Source of the DNA: Bacteroidales bacterium UBA1064
Lineage (GTDB): Bacteria; Bacteroidota; Bacteroidia; Bacteroidales; Tenuifilaceae
Length of the DNA: 29,655 nt
Assembly (NCBI GenBank): GCA_002316235.1
Contig: DCDD01000071.1
Span: 1-29,655 of the forward strand
Reading direction: 5' to 3'
In this document: positions 15,970-24,032 of the stretch, piece after piece
Position numbering within the stretch: the first letter of the stretch is position 1
How the letters are laid out: each line of letters starts with the position of its first letter
Translations under genes and position numbers: made by a program
The notes under the pieces: model-generated
What the model was told of the DNA's origin: nothing
Database searches by the model: none
What the model saw: only the letters and a program-made list of their open reading frames with translations

Positions 15970-16923
15970 CTAGCTGAAAAGGGATGAAACAAATGCGTTC
16001 TTGTCAAAAACCTGCAGGTCAGCCAGCTTTTCTCCAACGCCAATGTACTTAACTGGTATTTTAAACTGGTCGGAAATGCCCAGCACAACACCTCCCTTGG
16101 CTGTTCCATCGAGCTTGGTTAGGACGATACCGGTAACTTCAGTAGCAGCAATAAATTCCCTGGCTTGAGCGAATGCGTTTTGTCCGGTAGAGCCATCAAG
16201 AATTAACAGCACTTCGTGTGGTGCATCGGGAATAACCTTCTGCATAACTCGCCTGATTTTAGTGAGCTCATTCATCAGGTTAACCTTGTTGTGCAACCTA
16301 CCTGCTGTGTCAATAATAACTACGTCAGAATCATTTGCCTTTGCAGAATTCAACGTGTCATAGGCTACCGCCGATGGATCGGCGCCCATTTGTTGCCTCA
16401 CAATGGGAACATCTACCCTCTCCGACCATACTGTAAGCTGGTCAACGGCTGCAGCCCTAAACGTATCTGCTGCACCCAGTAACACCTTTTTGCCAGCTAA
16501 TTTGTACAGATACGCCAGCTTGCCTATGGTGGTAGTTTTACCCACTCCATTGACACCAACCACCATAATGACAAATGGTTTTGAAGGCAGCTCCGTAATT
16601 GCACCTGAATTCACCGGAGTATCAGCTAGCAAAGAAATAATTTCGGTTTTAAGTATTGTATTTAGCTCATTGGCATTCAGGTATTTTTCCTTAGCCGCTC
16701 GTTGCTGGATCTGCTGAATAATTTTCAAGGTGGTCTCAACTCCAACATCCGAGGATATAAGGGCTTCCTCCAGCTTATCGAGCACTTCGTCGTCAATTCT
16801 AGATTTTCCAACAACAGCCCTTGAAACTTTCTTCAACAAGCTTTCTCGGGTTTTTTCCAGCCCCTTATCGAGATTTTCCCGGCTGTTGCCCTTACCCGTT
16901 GAAAAAATATTTGGTATTCCCAT
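15970..16923 (-). CDS. ftsY: Signal recognition particle receptor FtsY
   Basis: FtsY docks SRP-ribosome complexes at the membrane. At 317 aa it is the short form, without the long acidic A domain of E. coli. The N helical bundle is at about 20-100, followed by the G domain with G1 GVNGVGKT (123-130), DTFRAAA (about 157-163), the G3 motif DTAGRLHNK and the G4 motif TKLDGTAKGG. The short basic N-terminus (MGIPNIFSTGKG) could form the membrane-contacting amphipathic segment. rimO follows in an operon. A terminator at 16971-16999 separates ftsY from the upstream ribosomal protein genes, though read-through is possible. Confidence 0.97.
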   Translation of the reverse strand: MGIPNIFSTGKGNSRENLDKGLEKTRESLLKKVSRAVVGKSRIDDEVLDKLEEALISSDVGVETTLKIIQQIQQRAAKEKYLNANELNTILKTEIISLLADTPVNSGAITELPSKPFVIMVVGVNGVGKTTTIGKLAYLYKLAGKKVLLGAADTFRAAAVDQLTVWSERVDVPIVRQQMGADPSAVAYDTLNSAKANDSDVVIIDTAGRLHNKVNLMNELTKIRRVMQKVIPDAPHEVLLILDGSTGQNAFAQAREFIAATEVTGIVLTKLDGTAKGGVVLGISDQFKIPVKYIGVGEKLADLQVFDKNAFVSSLFS

Positions 16924-16970
16924 TTCAAACCTTGTTAAGTGCTATGAATATGGTATTGGTTATAAAAGAT

Positions 16971-16999
16971 AAAAAAAGCTTTCCTTTTGCAAGAAAAGC
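16971..16999 (-). terminator. Terminator after the rpmB-rpmG-DUF4295 unit
   Basis: Minus strand: GCTTTTCTT (16999-16991) pairs with AAGGAAAGC (16986-16978), one mismatch, 4-nt loop, then T7 (16977-16971). It lies 36 nt past the DUF4295 stop and 48 nt before the ftsY start. Confidence 0.7.
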
Positions 17000-17035
17000 C
17001 TAAATACGGTGATACATTTGGAGAAGCACACAGGC

Positions 17036-17188
17036 TTATTTCTTCAAATATGCATCGATTTCGGTATTGGCAACCATTTCTTCCTTAAAGGTGTAAGCAC
17101 CTGTTTTGGGTGATTTTACCATTTTAATGCAACGGGTAAAATTTTTAGCACCCTTTTGCTGCATAGAAGCAACTACTTTTTTTGCCAT
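17036..17188 (-). CDS. DUF4295 family small protein
   Basis: This 50-codon gene begins MAKKVVASMQQKGAKNFTRC and ends in IDAYLKK. It is highly basic at the start and matches the Bacteroidota-specific DUF4295 family, which recurs directly after rpmB and rpmG. It starts 7 nt after the rpmG stop. Basic composition, size and constant location argue for a ribosome-associated protein, but no function is established as far as I know. Confidence 0.9.
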   Translation of the reverse strand: MAKKVVASMQQKGAKNFTRCIKMVKSPKTGAYTFKEEMVANTEIDAYLKK

Positions 17189-17195
17189 GGCTCTA

Positions 17196-17378
17196 CTATT
17201 TTATTTCACGATGAACAGTTACCCTCTTAAGAATAGGATTGTACTTGCGACGTTCAAGCCTATCAGGGGTGTTTTTCTTATTCTTTGTAGTTATATACCT
17301 GGAAGTTCCCGGCATTCCGCTTTCCTTGTGCTCAGTACATTCAAGTATGACCTGAACCCTGTTACCCTTCTTAGCCAT
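17196..17378 (-). CDS. rpmG: 50S ribosomal protein L33
   Basis: This 60-aa basic protein begins MAKKGNRVQVILECTEHK and has TSRYITTKNKKNTPDRLERRKYNP, the L33 core. It has one Cys (14), not the four zinc-ligand cysteines of the C+ form, so it is a C-minus type. The inserted SGMPGTSRY is typical of Bacteroidota L33. It lies between rpmB (12 nt upstream) and the DUF4295 gene (7 nt downstream). Confidence 0.96.
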   Translation of the reverse strand: MAKKGNRVQVILECTEHKESGMPGTSRYITTKNKKNTPDRLERRKYNPILKRVTVHREIK

Positions 17379-17390
17379 TTGTTAACAGAT

Positions 17391-17633
17391 TTAGTAGGTT
17401 TTAAGAATTCCTTTTTCTACAGCTTTATTAAGCGTAGCTTTCAGTCCATTCTTATTGATTGTTCGTATTGCAGCAGCAGAAACCTTGAGGGTAACCCAAC
17501 GATTTTCCTCCTCAAGGAAAAACCTTTTTTTCTTGAGATTAGGGTAAAATCTGCGCTTAGTCCTCCTTTTAGAATGGGATACATTGTTTCCCACCATTTT
17601 CTTCTTTCCGGTTATTTGACAAACTCTCGACAT
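17391..17633 (-). CDS. rpmB: 50S ribosomal protein L28
   Basis: The 80-aa sequence starts MSRVCQITGKKKMVGNNVSHSKRRTKRRF, the clear L28 signature, and continues with NLKKKRFF and VTLKVSAAAIRTINKNG. It leads the rpmB-rpmG-DUF4295 operon and is driven by a well-formed promoter at 17681-17711 that overlaps the 3' end of cinA. The leader is about 40 nt. Confidence 0.97.
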   Translation of the reverse strand: MSRVCQITGKKKMVGNNVSHSKRRTKRRFYPNLKKKRFFLEEENRWVTLKVSAAAIRTINKNGLKATLNKAVEKGILKTY

Positions 17634-17680
17634 CGTAATATTGTTCTAAGTAAGTTTTCTAAACAGGTCGCAAATTTCGG

Positions 17681-17711
17681 CAAAATTATGAATTTATCAA
17701 ACTTTTTCAAA
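17681..17711 (-). promoter_or_regulatory. Bacteroidota-type promoter of the rpmB operon
   Basis: On the minus strand TTTG (17711-17708) is separated by 19 nt from TAATTTTG (17688-17681), the same arrangement as at 409-439. Predicted transcription start is near 17674. The upstream box lies inside the last codons of cinA (stop at 17697). Confidence 0.7.
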
Positions 17712-18971
17712 AATATTTTTCAACTCCGGGTGTTCTTTTAGCAGTAACTTTCGAAGCATGTTCAGCGCTGAGTATGATGCCCTTTGGATATTTATGGATC
17801 GGTCGTTGCTGAAAATATATTTTTCAACTTCCAGGGAGTTTACCGAGGCAGCTGCAATCCATACAAGCCCAGCTGGTTTATCCGGTGTTCCTCCATCAGG
17901 ACCTGCTATTCCCGAAACGGCTATGGAGTAATCTGTGGAAAGTAGATTTAAAGAGCCAACCGCCATTTCTTCTACTGCCTCACGACTAACAGCACCATAC
18001 TTAATTAGTGTTTGATGTTTCACTCCAAGGAGATTTTCCTTTACCTGGTTGGAGTAGGCGACAACACCGCCATTAAAATAGCTAGAAGCACCCGGAATTT
18101 CTACGATAAGGTGTGAAATTTTTCCTCCTGTGCAGCTCTCCGCTACAGAAACCGTTGCATTGCAGCTTAATAGCATTTTCCCAACCACTTCAGGAAGTGA
18201 AGTTTCACCATACCCAAAGATATACTGAGGAATTGTTGCCCGGAGTTTTTCTATAGCTTCATCAACCTGTTGTGATAAGAGCTTCCTATCGTTTCCATAA
18301 GCCGAAAGGCGAAGTCGAATGCCCGAAGGGTCAGGCAGATAGGCAAGCTTAATGGAAGGTGAAATGCTCTTTTCGAACTCATTAAGCACATCCGAAAGGT
18401 TTGACTCGGCAATGCCAAAGGTATGTATAACCTTATGAATAATAACACCTTCAACTGGGAGTTGCTTTAGCAAGGGAGTAACCTCATTTTCAAAAAGTGC
18501 CTTCATTTCGAAGGGTACACCTGGAAGGGAAACCAGCATATGGATTCCCTTTTTAAACAACATGCCAGGAGCTGTTCCAAAATAGTTAGGTAGTACAGTG
18601 CAGGAAGATGGAACATCCGCCTGCTTACGGTTTGTTTCGGTTACCGCTATACCACGTTTAGAGCAGAAAATTTCAATAAGTTCTAACGATTGGGCGTCGG
18701 TTATCATCTCGCCACCAAATATTCTTCTCAAACTATCCTTGGTTACATCATCGCTGGTTGGCCCTAGCCCTCCGGTAACTATGGTTAAATCGTACCGGTC
18801 AATAGCTTCATTTACCGATTCGCATATAGCCTGCTCGGTGTCCGACACGGATAGTATCCTTTCAACAGCAAATCCCAGGCTATTGAGCCTTGTGGCAATC
18901 CACGCAGAGTTTGTATCAACAACCTGCCCTATTAGTAGCTCGTCGCCTATGGTAATTATCCCGGCATTCAT
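17697..18971 (-). CDS. cinA: CinA family protein: MoCF domain plus PncC-type nicotinamide-nucleotide amidohydrolase
   Basis: The 424-aa protein has an N-terminal molybdopterin-binding-like (COG1058) domain with GDELLIGQVVDTNS and TGGLGPTSDDVT (67-77), linked to a C-terminal PncC domain with SVAESCTGGK (about 275-284) and SGIAGPDGGT. The C domain deamidates NMN in the NAD salvage/repair pathway; the N domain of CinA is known to hydrolyse ADP-ribose. Despite the name, a competence role is not implied here: no recA or com gene is adjacent. It lies directly after the tRNA-Thr terminator and just before the rpmB operon. Confidence 0.95.
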   Translation of the reverse strand: MNAGIITIGDELLIGQVVDTNSAWIATRLNSLGFAVERILSVSDTEQAICESVNEAIDRYDLTIVTGGLGPTSDDVTKDSLRRIFGGEMITDAQSLELIEIFCSKRGIAVTETNRKQADVPSSCTVLPNYFGTAPGMLFKKGIHMLVSLPGVPFEMKALFENEVTPLLKQLPVEGVIIHKVIHTFGIAESNLSDVLNEFEKSISPSIKLAYLPDPSGIRLRLSAYGNDRKLLSQQVDEAIEKLRATIPQYIFGYGETSLPEVVGKMLLSCNATVSVAESCTGGKISHLIVEIPGASSYFNGGVVAYSNQVKENLLGVKHQTLIKYGAVSREAVEEMAVGSLNLLSTDYSIAVSGIAGPDGGTPDKPAGLVWIAAASVNSLEVEKYIFSNDRSINIQRASYSALNMLRKLLLKEHPELKNIFEKV

Positions 18972-19001
18972 AAGGCCAATGAAATTTATTCAGGTAGAAA
19001 T

Positions 19002-19028
19002 AAAAACCGGACAACGGTTTGCTGTCCG
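19002..19028 (-). terminator. Terminator after tRNA-Thr
   Basis: Minus strand: CGGACA (19028-19023) pairs with TGTCCG (19013-19008), then a G and T5 (19006-19002). It begins 2 nt past the tRNA CCA end and lies 30 nt before the cinA start, isolating the tRNA as its own unit. Confidence 0.75.
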
Positions 19029-19030
19029 AC

Positions 19031-19106
19031 TGGAGCCTCTCACGGGACTTGAACCCGCGACCTGCGGTTTACGAAACCGCTGCTCTACCAGCTGAGCTAA
19101 AGAGGC
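19031..19106 (-). tRNA. tRNA-Thr, anticodon CGU
   Basis: The minus-strand cloverleaf is complete: acceptor GCCTCTT pairs with GAGAGGC (one G-U), D arm AGCTCAGCTGGTAGAGCA, anticodon stem GCGGT/ACCGC with loop TTCGTAA (anticodon CGT, plus-strand 19071-19073, read as ACG codons), and T arm with GCGGG-TTCAAGT-CCCGT. Discriminator is U73 and the CCA end is encoded (19033-19031). It has its own promoter and terminator. Confidence 0.95.
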
Positions 19107-19114
19107 ATTTGCTG

Positions 19115-19145
19115 CAAAAATACAGCTTTTTTAGAGACTTCCAAC
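19115..19145 (-). promoter_or_regulatory. Promoter of tRNA-Thr
   Basis: Minus strand: GTTG (19145-19142, three of four matches to TTTG), 19-nt spacer, TATTTTTG (19122-19115). The start would be near 19108, two bases before the mature tRNA 5' end at 19106. Confidence 0.6.
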
Positions 19146-19349
19146 TTGAAGCGACCTTCCATCTTTTAAAAATGAAACCCTGCCAAAACAGCTAAAATGG
19201 AGAAAGAAGTAGGGGTTAGTTTTTCAATTTCGAAAACACTATTAATCATATAATACTTACTATCAACTGAATATACCGATTTATACAAACTAATAGTTAA
19301 ATAATTTAATGGGAAGTGCAGAACCTGTGGTAGCTTACCAAAGCTAAAA

Positions 19350-20336
19350 TCAAGGTTTTGTCGAATTGGCTTTAATTCTATAGTTAATTATTTCCATGTA
19401 ATCATTTAAGCCTTCGAGATTGGGATTTAGACGCTTAGCCTGCATCAGCCATTCTAAGGAAACGTTAAAATTTCCGAGCATTTCATTTGCAAGAGCCATG
19501 TTGAATGCAGCCCTGGATGGAAGTGCTTTGCCCCCATTTTTAATTACTTGCTGCCATATTTCAGCTGCTCCACGCCAATCACCCTTAAGGGCAAGTTTTT
19601 CTGCCTCCACCATTTGCTTTGAACCGCTGTTGTAAAGGATTCGGGTACTATTTTCCCAGAAAGGGGCGATTTGGGCAGCAAACTTTTCTGCAGCATCAGC
19701 GCCACTATAGGCCACGGCGGCAAAGTATCCCGGCAGCTGATCTCCGGGTTTAACCTCACGCCAATCGTCAGCTTCCCATACCAGCGTGTCCCGATGCAGG
19801 AAGGAATTAGTAATTTTTTGGTTTGTAATATCGTAAACCCTCCAGTAGCAGTAAACGGGAACATAGATATAACCATGATAGGCATTCACGCTACCCTGCC
19901 ATAACGTATAGCTGCCTGCTGTAGGCTTAACATTCATGTAATCAAGTGAAAGGATAAGCCCTGCTGAATCGTTTATTTCAGATAAGTTTTTCAGCTGTGT
20001 CCAAGGCAGGGGTAAAATCATATTGGAAGTATCCTTACGGTAAACCGCATAGTGGCTGAAGCTTGTCTGGCTGAATGCTGGCGAAGAGTTCAATACCTTA
20101 ACCAGCGATAAGGTTGCCTCAGTAGCGGCTACACTATCTAATGCCCATGCAAGTGTTTCTCCCCCACTACTATGGCTTTTACCTTGATAGTTTGTAAGGA
20201 TAAGGACTTTGCCATTACCGGTTGGTATCGATATTTTGGTAGACGAGTCGTAGTACTCGATATCAATCTGCCTGTAGGGAATACATGCCGAAACGAAAAG
20301 TAGTAGAAAAAGTCCGCAAAACCTAATTCTTCCCAT
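19350..20336 (-). CDS. Lipoprotein with C-terminal TPR-like helices (probably DUF6340 type)
   Basis: The 328-aa protein starts with a lipoprotein signal: basic N-terminus, hydrophobic LFLLLFVS and a lipobox ending SAC at Cys18, so it is lipid-anchored, likely to the outer membrane. Residues 20-225 are a beta-rich domain with repeated aromatic strands (e.g. YHGYIYVPVYCYWRVYDI). Residues 235-320 contain helices with TPR-like spacing (AAEIWQQVIKN, ALPSRAAFNMALANEMLGNF, ALEWLMQAKRLNPN style). I believe this matches the DUF6340 family of Bacteroidota but cannot confirm. It lies 113 nt downstream of fabG in the same direction. Function unknown. Confidence 0.8.
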   Translation of the reverse strand: MGRIRFCGLFLLLFVSACIPYRQIDIEYYDSSTKISIPTGNGKVLILTNYQGKSHSSGGETLAWALDSVAATEATLSLVKVLNSSPAFSQTSFSHYAVYRKDTSNMILPLPWTQLKNLSEINDSAGLILSLDYMNVKPTAGSYTLWQGSVNAYHGYIYVPVYCYWRVYDITNQKITNSFLHRDTLVWEADDWREVKPGDQLPGYFAAVAYSGADAAEKFAAQIAPFWENSTRILYNSGSKQMVEAEKLALKGDWRGAAEIWQQVIKNGGKALPSRAAFNMALANEMLGNFNVSLEWLMQAKRLNPNLEGLNDYMEIINYRIKANSTKP

Positions 20337-20352
20337 TGGTAAGAATATTACT

Positions 20353-20422
20353 AAAAATAGCTGAATTGATGCTATTTAGCGGAGATGTGACTTCCAAACA
20401 AAAAATAAACAGCATCAATTCA
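20353..20422 (-). terminator. Inverted repeat and possible terminator after fabG
   Basis: Minus strand: TGAATTGATGCT (20422-20411) and its perfect complement AGCATCAATTCA (20373-20362) enclose a 37-nt loop, followed by GCTATTTTTAG containing T5. It lies 28 nt past the fabG stop. The loop is large for a standard terminator. Confidence 0.4.
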
Positions 20423-20449
20423 AGCAGAATTCGGTATTAACAAGTGGTA

Positions 20450-21196
20450 CTATGTATTCATTCCACCACAGACATGAATAACCTGTCCGCTAACATAGGA
20501 CGAAAGATCTGAACCAAGGAAAATGCAAACATTGGCCACATCCTCAGGAGTTCCACCCCGCTGAAGTGGAATTTTCTTGATCCAATCCTGACGAACCTCC
20601 TCGGAAAGCTGGTGGGTCATATCGGTGATGATGAACCCGGGAGCAACGGCATTTGAGCGGATATTTCTTGAGCCAAGCTCCTTTGCAACCGACTTGGTAA
20701 ATCCGATTATACCAGCTTTTGAAGCGGCATAGTTTGCCTGACCCGCGTTACCCGAAACGCCCACTACCGAGCTCATATTAATAATTGAACCGCTTTTTTG
20801 CTTAATCATGTACTTCTGAACAGCCTTGGTCAGGTTAAATACTGACTTCAGGTTGACCCTAATCACTAAATCCCACTGTTCTTCAGACATTCTCATAAGT
20901 AGGGTATCACGGGTAATACCAGCATTGTTAACCAGAATGTCAATTCTGCCAAACTCGGTTGCAATCTGATCAACAACCATTTGGGAATTTTCATGGTTAC
21001 TTGCATCTGAAACGTAACCCTTAGCCCTAACACCAAGAGCATTTAGTTCGCGTTCAAGGCTCTTCATGTTGTCATCTTCCACCATATCGGTAAAGGCTAC
21101 ATTTGACCCCTCACGTGCATAAGCAAGTGCAATTGCCCTGCCAATTCCCCTGGCAGCACCTGTAATTAGGCTGGTTTTTCCTTCAAGTAATTTCAT
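20450..21196 (-). CDS. fabG: 3-oxoacyl-[ACP] reductase
   Basis: FabG reduces 3-oxoacyl-ACP with NADPH in fatty acid elongation. The 248-aa SDR protein has the cofactor motif TGAARGIG (12-19), NNAG (90-93), and a catalytic Ser143-Tyr156-Lys160 set (NMSSVVG, YAASK), as in E. coli FabG (Ser138, Tyr151, Lys155). PGFI and the C-terminal SYVSGQVIHVCGGM fit FabG rather than other SDRs. It stands alone: no fabD, fabF or acpP in view. A possible -7 box lies at 21223-21230. Confidence 0.95.
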   Translation of the reverse strand: MKLLEGKTSLITGAARGIGRAIALAYAREGSNVAFTDMVEDDNMKSLERELNALGVRAKGYVSDASNHENSQMVVDQIATEFGRIDILVNNAGITRDTLLMRMSEEQWDLVIRVNLKSVFNLTKAVQKYMIKQKSGSIINMSSVVGVSGNAGQANYAASKAGIIGFTKSVAKELGSRNIRSNAVAPGFIITDMTHQLSEEVRQDWIKKIPLQRGGTPEDVANVCIFLGSDLSSYVSGQVIHVCGGMNT

Positions 21197-21222
21197 GGTT
21201 AAATGAATTTTTGTTGTCCCGA

Positions 21223-21230
21223 CAAAGTTA
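21223..21230 (-). promoter_or_regulatory. Possible -7 box for fabG
   Basis: The minus strand reads TAACTTTG (TAnnTTTG), 26 nt before the start at 21196. No TTTG at the 19-nt spacing. Confidence 0.4.
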
Positions 21231-21508
21231 AAAAAATCCCCTATTATGGAAGAGCTGTAGCAAGCAACATGCCATAACAGTATTTGAAAATTTTGTTACA
21301 GCAATGACGGAATTTACAATATTTATGAGTATGTGCTTTAGTTTCAGGCTTCAACTATTGAGTTATAATTATTTTACCACATGAGATGAATGGGAAACTG
21401 CATATGGATAGGTTCGAAAAATAAGCACATAGCAAATAAGCTTATTTTACCCAGTTTGCGAGTTCAATATTTTTTTTTGAAATGTAAATATCCTATATTC
21501 ACGCTTTA

Positions 21509-21526
21509 AACGTTTTGAAAAACGTT
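21509..21526. repeat. 8-bp dyad with 2-nt spacer upstream of the receptor gene
   Basis: AACGTTTT (21509-21516) and AAAACGTT (21519-21526) are perfect complements. It lies 114 nt upstream of the receptor start, where a regulator could bind. No T-tract follows, so it is unlikely to be a terminator. Confidence 0.4.
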
Positions 21527-21640
21527 GGTTATAGACTATTGATAATGGCTTACATACCTGCCATTTTTAAGGTAACCCTTCAATGGATCTGTAGCGGTAT
21601 TTTGATACGAACAAGTAGTAATGCATAAAGAGTATAAAAA

Positions 21641-23977
21641 ATGAAAGTTAGGTTGAAGCTAAGGAGCAAACTGCTTCTTTCAGTGTTATCGACTGCCATA
21701 GTGGTATTTCTAGTTTCATTTGGATACCTGACTAATAAACTTGAAGACATCACCCTTCGTAGTGCTTTCCGCTATGTGGATGCAACAACAAGAGAGCACT
21801 CCAATGCCGTTAAGGCGAACTTTGATGAGGAGATGGGCATGGCAAGAGCAATGGCTCAAGGGTTTCAGAATTACAAGGATTTAAACTATGAGGAGATAAA
21901 TAAAAATTCGCTAAGAGTACTACAGGGGATAGCAGTTAATAATCCCCAATTTTTATCGGTTTGGGCCAGCTGGGAGTTAAACTCTATAGATAGGACATGG
22001 GATAAGCCATACGGAAGAGTACGATACACCTATTTCTGGGAAAATGGGGCGCTTAAGTATGTAGAAGATAGGGTAAATTTGACAGGGGACGATCCTAACA
22101 GCTCATACTACCACATTAAGTCAACCAAAAGAGAATTTATAATTGAACCGTACTGGTTTACCTATACTGGGACTAATATGAAAGTGCTCGAAACCAGCAT
22201 TTGTGTACCGCTGGTTGACAATGACCGGTTCGTTGCTCTATTTGGATTTGATATTGAGCTTGAACGTTACCATGAATTTATTGACAGCGTTGAAATATTC
22301 CCTGGTAGCAATTCGATGTTGATTTCCCAAGATGGTTTGATAGTTGCGCATAGCGATTCAAGTCTGACCGGGATTCGTGTAGATAGCATTTTTAACCAAC
22401 AAAAAATTGGCTTTAACATCATAGATAAGCTTAAAAAGGAATCTGATTTCTCCTTTAACGTTAACATGAATGGGAGTGAATACTATGCATCTTTTCAATC
22501 ATTTGCAATTAGTGGAACAACAAACCGGTGGACCTTCGCCTCACTTTCACCTCTATCCATTATTGTTGAAGAGTCGAAGGATGTAGCAACACGCTCCAGA
22601 ATAGTCATATTAGCCGGGTTGCTGATTCTTGCACTGGTTGTATGGATTATTTCCTACAGCATTACCCACCCATTGGTAAAAGCCACCAGAACCCTCAGAG
22701 AACTTGCTGGAGGTGAAATAGACACGAGTAAAAAGCTAGCTATCAACTCTGGAGATGAGGTTGAGGATATAGGAAGCTCAATTAATATTCTAATTGATAG
22801 CCTATATAAAACAACCAACTTTGCAAGGGAAATAGGGAAAGGCAATTTTAATGTTGACTACAGCAAGTTAAGCGAAAACGATAAGCTTGGTGAAGCCCTA
22901 CTAGATATGAGGAAAAGTCTGGAGCATGCCAGACTACAGGAAGTTGAGCGTAAGCTAGGTGAAGATAAGAACAGATGGGCAAATGAAGGCGTGGCTAAAT
23001 TTGCCGAGATACTTCGTCAAAATAGCGATGATCTGAACGAATTTTGCTACTCGTTTATCTACAACCTTGTTAAGTATGTTGATGCTAACATAGGTGCAAT
23101 ATACCTGGTAAATAATGACAACCCTAATGAGGTTTACTTCGAGCTAATGGCTACCTATGCATACGAGCGTAGGAAGTACGAGGAAAAAAGAATAGATTTC
23201 GGTGAAGGGTTAGTTGGAAGATGCGCTAAGGAAGCCGAAACCATTTACATGACCGACCTGCCAAAAGATTACATAAAAATTTCCTCCGGACTTGGGGAGG
23301 AATCCCCTACATGTCTCCTTCTAGTGCCAATAAAGCTAAATGAAAATGTCCATGGGGTTATTGAAATGGCTTCATTTGAGCCTATAGAGGATTATAAAAT
23401 CAGGTTTATAGAGAAGATTGGAGAAAGCTTGGCTGCAACAATATCAAATGTAAAAATCAACATCCGTACAGGAAAGTTGCTGGATGAGTCCCGGGTTAAA
23501 TCAGAAGAGCTGGCTTCTCAGGAGGAGGAAATGAGGCAAAACATGGAGGAACTTCAAGCCACCCAGGAGGAAGCAGCTAGAAAAACAGCCGAAATGGAAA
23601 GCCTCATCGGAGCATTACATGCCTCAAGCTTTGTAATTGAGTATGATTTGAACGGCAATATTACTTCTGTAAACCAGGCTTACCTTACACTAACTGGACA
23701 GTCAGAGAATGAAGTTATTGGCACCCACCATTCTGATAATCTGGAAATGACTGACGAGCAAAAGAAAAACTATCAGAAGTTCTGGAACGATTTGCGTAAC
23801 GGGATGGTTAAAAAGGAAACCAGCCGTGTTAAGCTTGGAAAGAAAACGCTTACCTTTATTGAAACCTACTCGCCAATCTTCAACCAAAACCGGCAGGTTG
23901 TTAAAATCCTGAAGATTGCACACAACATAACCGACTTTATAGAGGACGAGAAAGTTAAAGGTCGAAAAACGAAATAA
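21641..23977 (+). CDS. Membrane sensor: Cache - HAMP - GAF - coiled coil - PAS, no output domain
   Basis: This 778-aa protein has a first membrane segment (about 8-28), a large periplasmic Cache-type ligand-binding region (about 35-315) with repeated aromatic motifs such as FWENG and a PYWFTYTGT-like segment, and a second membrane segment (about 320-341). A HAMP linker (about 342-395), a GAF domain (about 450-600; GVAKFAEI, DFGEGLVGRCA, LLVPI), a coiled coil (about 606-645, EEEMRQNMEELQATQEE) and a PAS domain (about 646-760) follow. It stops after the PAS domain: there is no HisKA/HATPase, GGDEF or MCP signalling helix. Similar chains occur in Bacteroidota. It may signal through a separate partner. 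A strong terminator follows. Confidence 0.85.
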   Translation: MKVRLKLRSKLLLSVLSTAIVVFLVSFGYLTNKLEDITLRSAFRYVDATTREHSNAVKANFDEEMGMARAMAQGFQNYKDLNYEEINKNSLRVLQGIAVNNPQFLSVWASWELNSIDRTWDKPYGRVRYTYFWENGALKYVEDRVNLTGDDPNSSYYHIKSTKREFIIEPYWFTYTGTNMKVLETSICVPLVDNDRFVALFGFDIELERYHEFIDSVEIFPGSNSMLISQDGLIVAHSDSSLTGIRVDSIFNQQKIGFNIIDKLKKESDFSFNVNMNGSEYYASFQSFAISGTTNRWTFASLSPLSIIVEESKDVATRSRIVILAGLLILALVVWIISYSITHPLVKATRTLRELAGGEIDTSKKLAINSGDEVEDIGSSINILIDSLYKTTNFAREIGKGNFNVDYSKLSENDKLGEALLDMRKSLEHARLQEVERKLGEDKNRWANEGVAKFAEILRQNSDDLNEFCYSFIYNLVKYVDANIGAIYLVNNDNPNEVYFELMATYAYERRKYEEKRIDFGEGLVGRCAKEAETIYMTDLPKDYIKISSGLGEESPTCLLLVPIKLNENVHGVIEMASFEPIEDYKIRFIEKIGESLAATISNVKINIRTGKLLDESRVKSEELASQEEEMRQNMEELQATQEEAARKTAEMESLIGALHASSFVIEYDLNGNITSVNQAYLTLTGQSENEVIGTHHSDNLEMTDEQKKNYQKFWNDLRNGMVKKETSRVKLGKKTLTFIETYSPIFNQNRQVVKILKIAHNITDFIEDEKVKGRKTK

Positions 23978-24013
23978 AAAAAAGAGAGTCGCTGATAAGC
24001 GACTCTCTTTTTT
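23976..24013. terminator. Strong bidirectional terminator
   Basis: GAGAGTCGC (23984-23992) pairs with GCGACTCTC (23999-24007), 6-nt loop, flanked by A8 on the left and T6 on the right, so the A/T tracts can extend the stem. It serves the receptor gene (plus) and the outer-membrane protein gene (minus, stop at 24033). Confidence 0.95.
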
Positions 24014-24032
24014 AGTATTATCCATTAGCAAG

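Larger units (their letters stand above)
21197..21640. other. 444-bp divergent intergenic region between fabG and the receptor gene
   Basis: No plausible gene is present. It contains the fabG -7 box (21223-21230) and an AT-rich run with a 10-T tract near 21470. The dyad at 21509-21526 is AACGTTTT-GA-AAAACGTT. The receptor gene at 21641 likely starts from a promoter in 21540-21620, but no good TAnnTTTG match is evident there. Confidence 0.6.

Noticed and set aside
15957..16109. 51-residue N-terminal extension of rimO overlapping ftsY
   Set aside because: The extension has no family similarity, overlaps the ftsY coding end, and the internal Met at 15956 leads directly into the conserved LGCSKN domain.
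17106..17741. 211-aa plus-strand frame opposite the ribosomal protein genes
   Set aside because: It lies antisense to rpmG, rpmB and the DUF4295 gene, whose sequences are unmistakable; its product resembles no family.
18598..19095. 165-aa plus-strand frame opposite cinA and the tRNA
   Set aside because: It runs into the tRNA-Thr gene on the other strand and reads as an antisense shadow of cinA.
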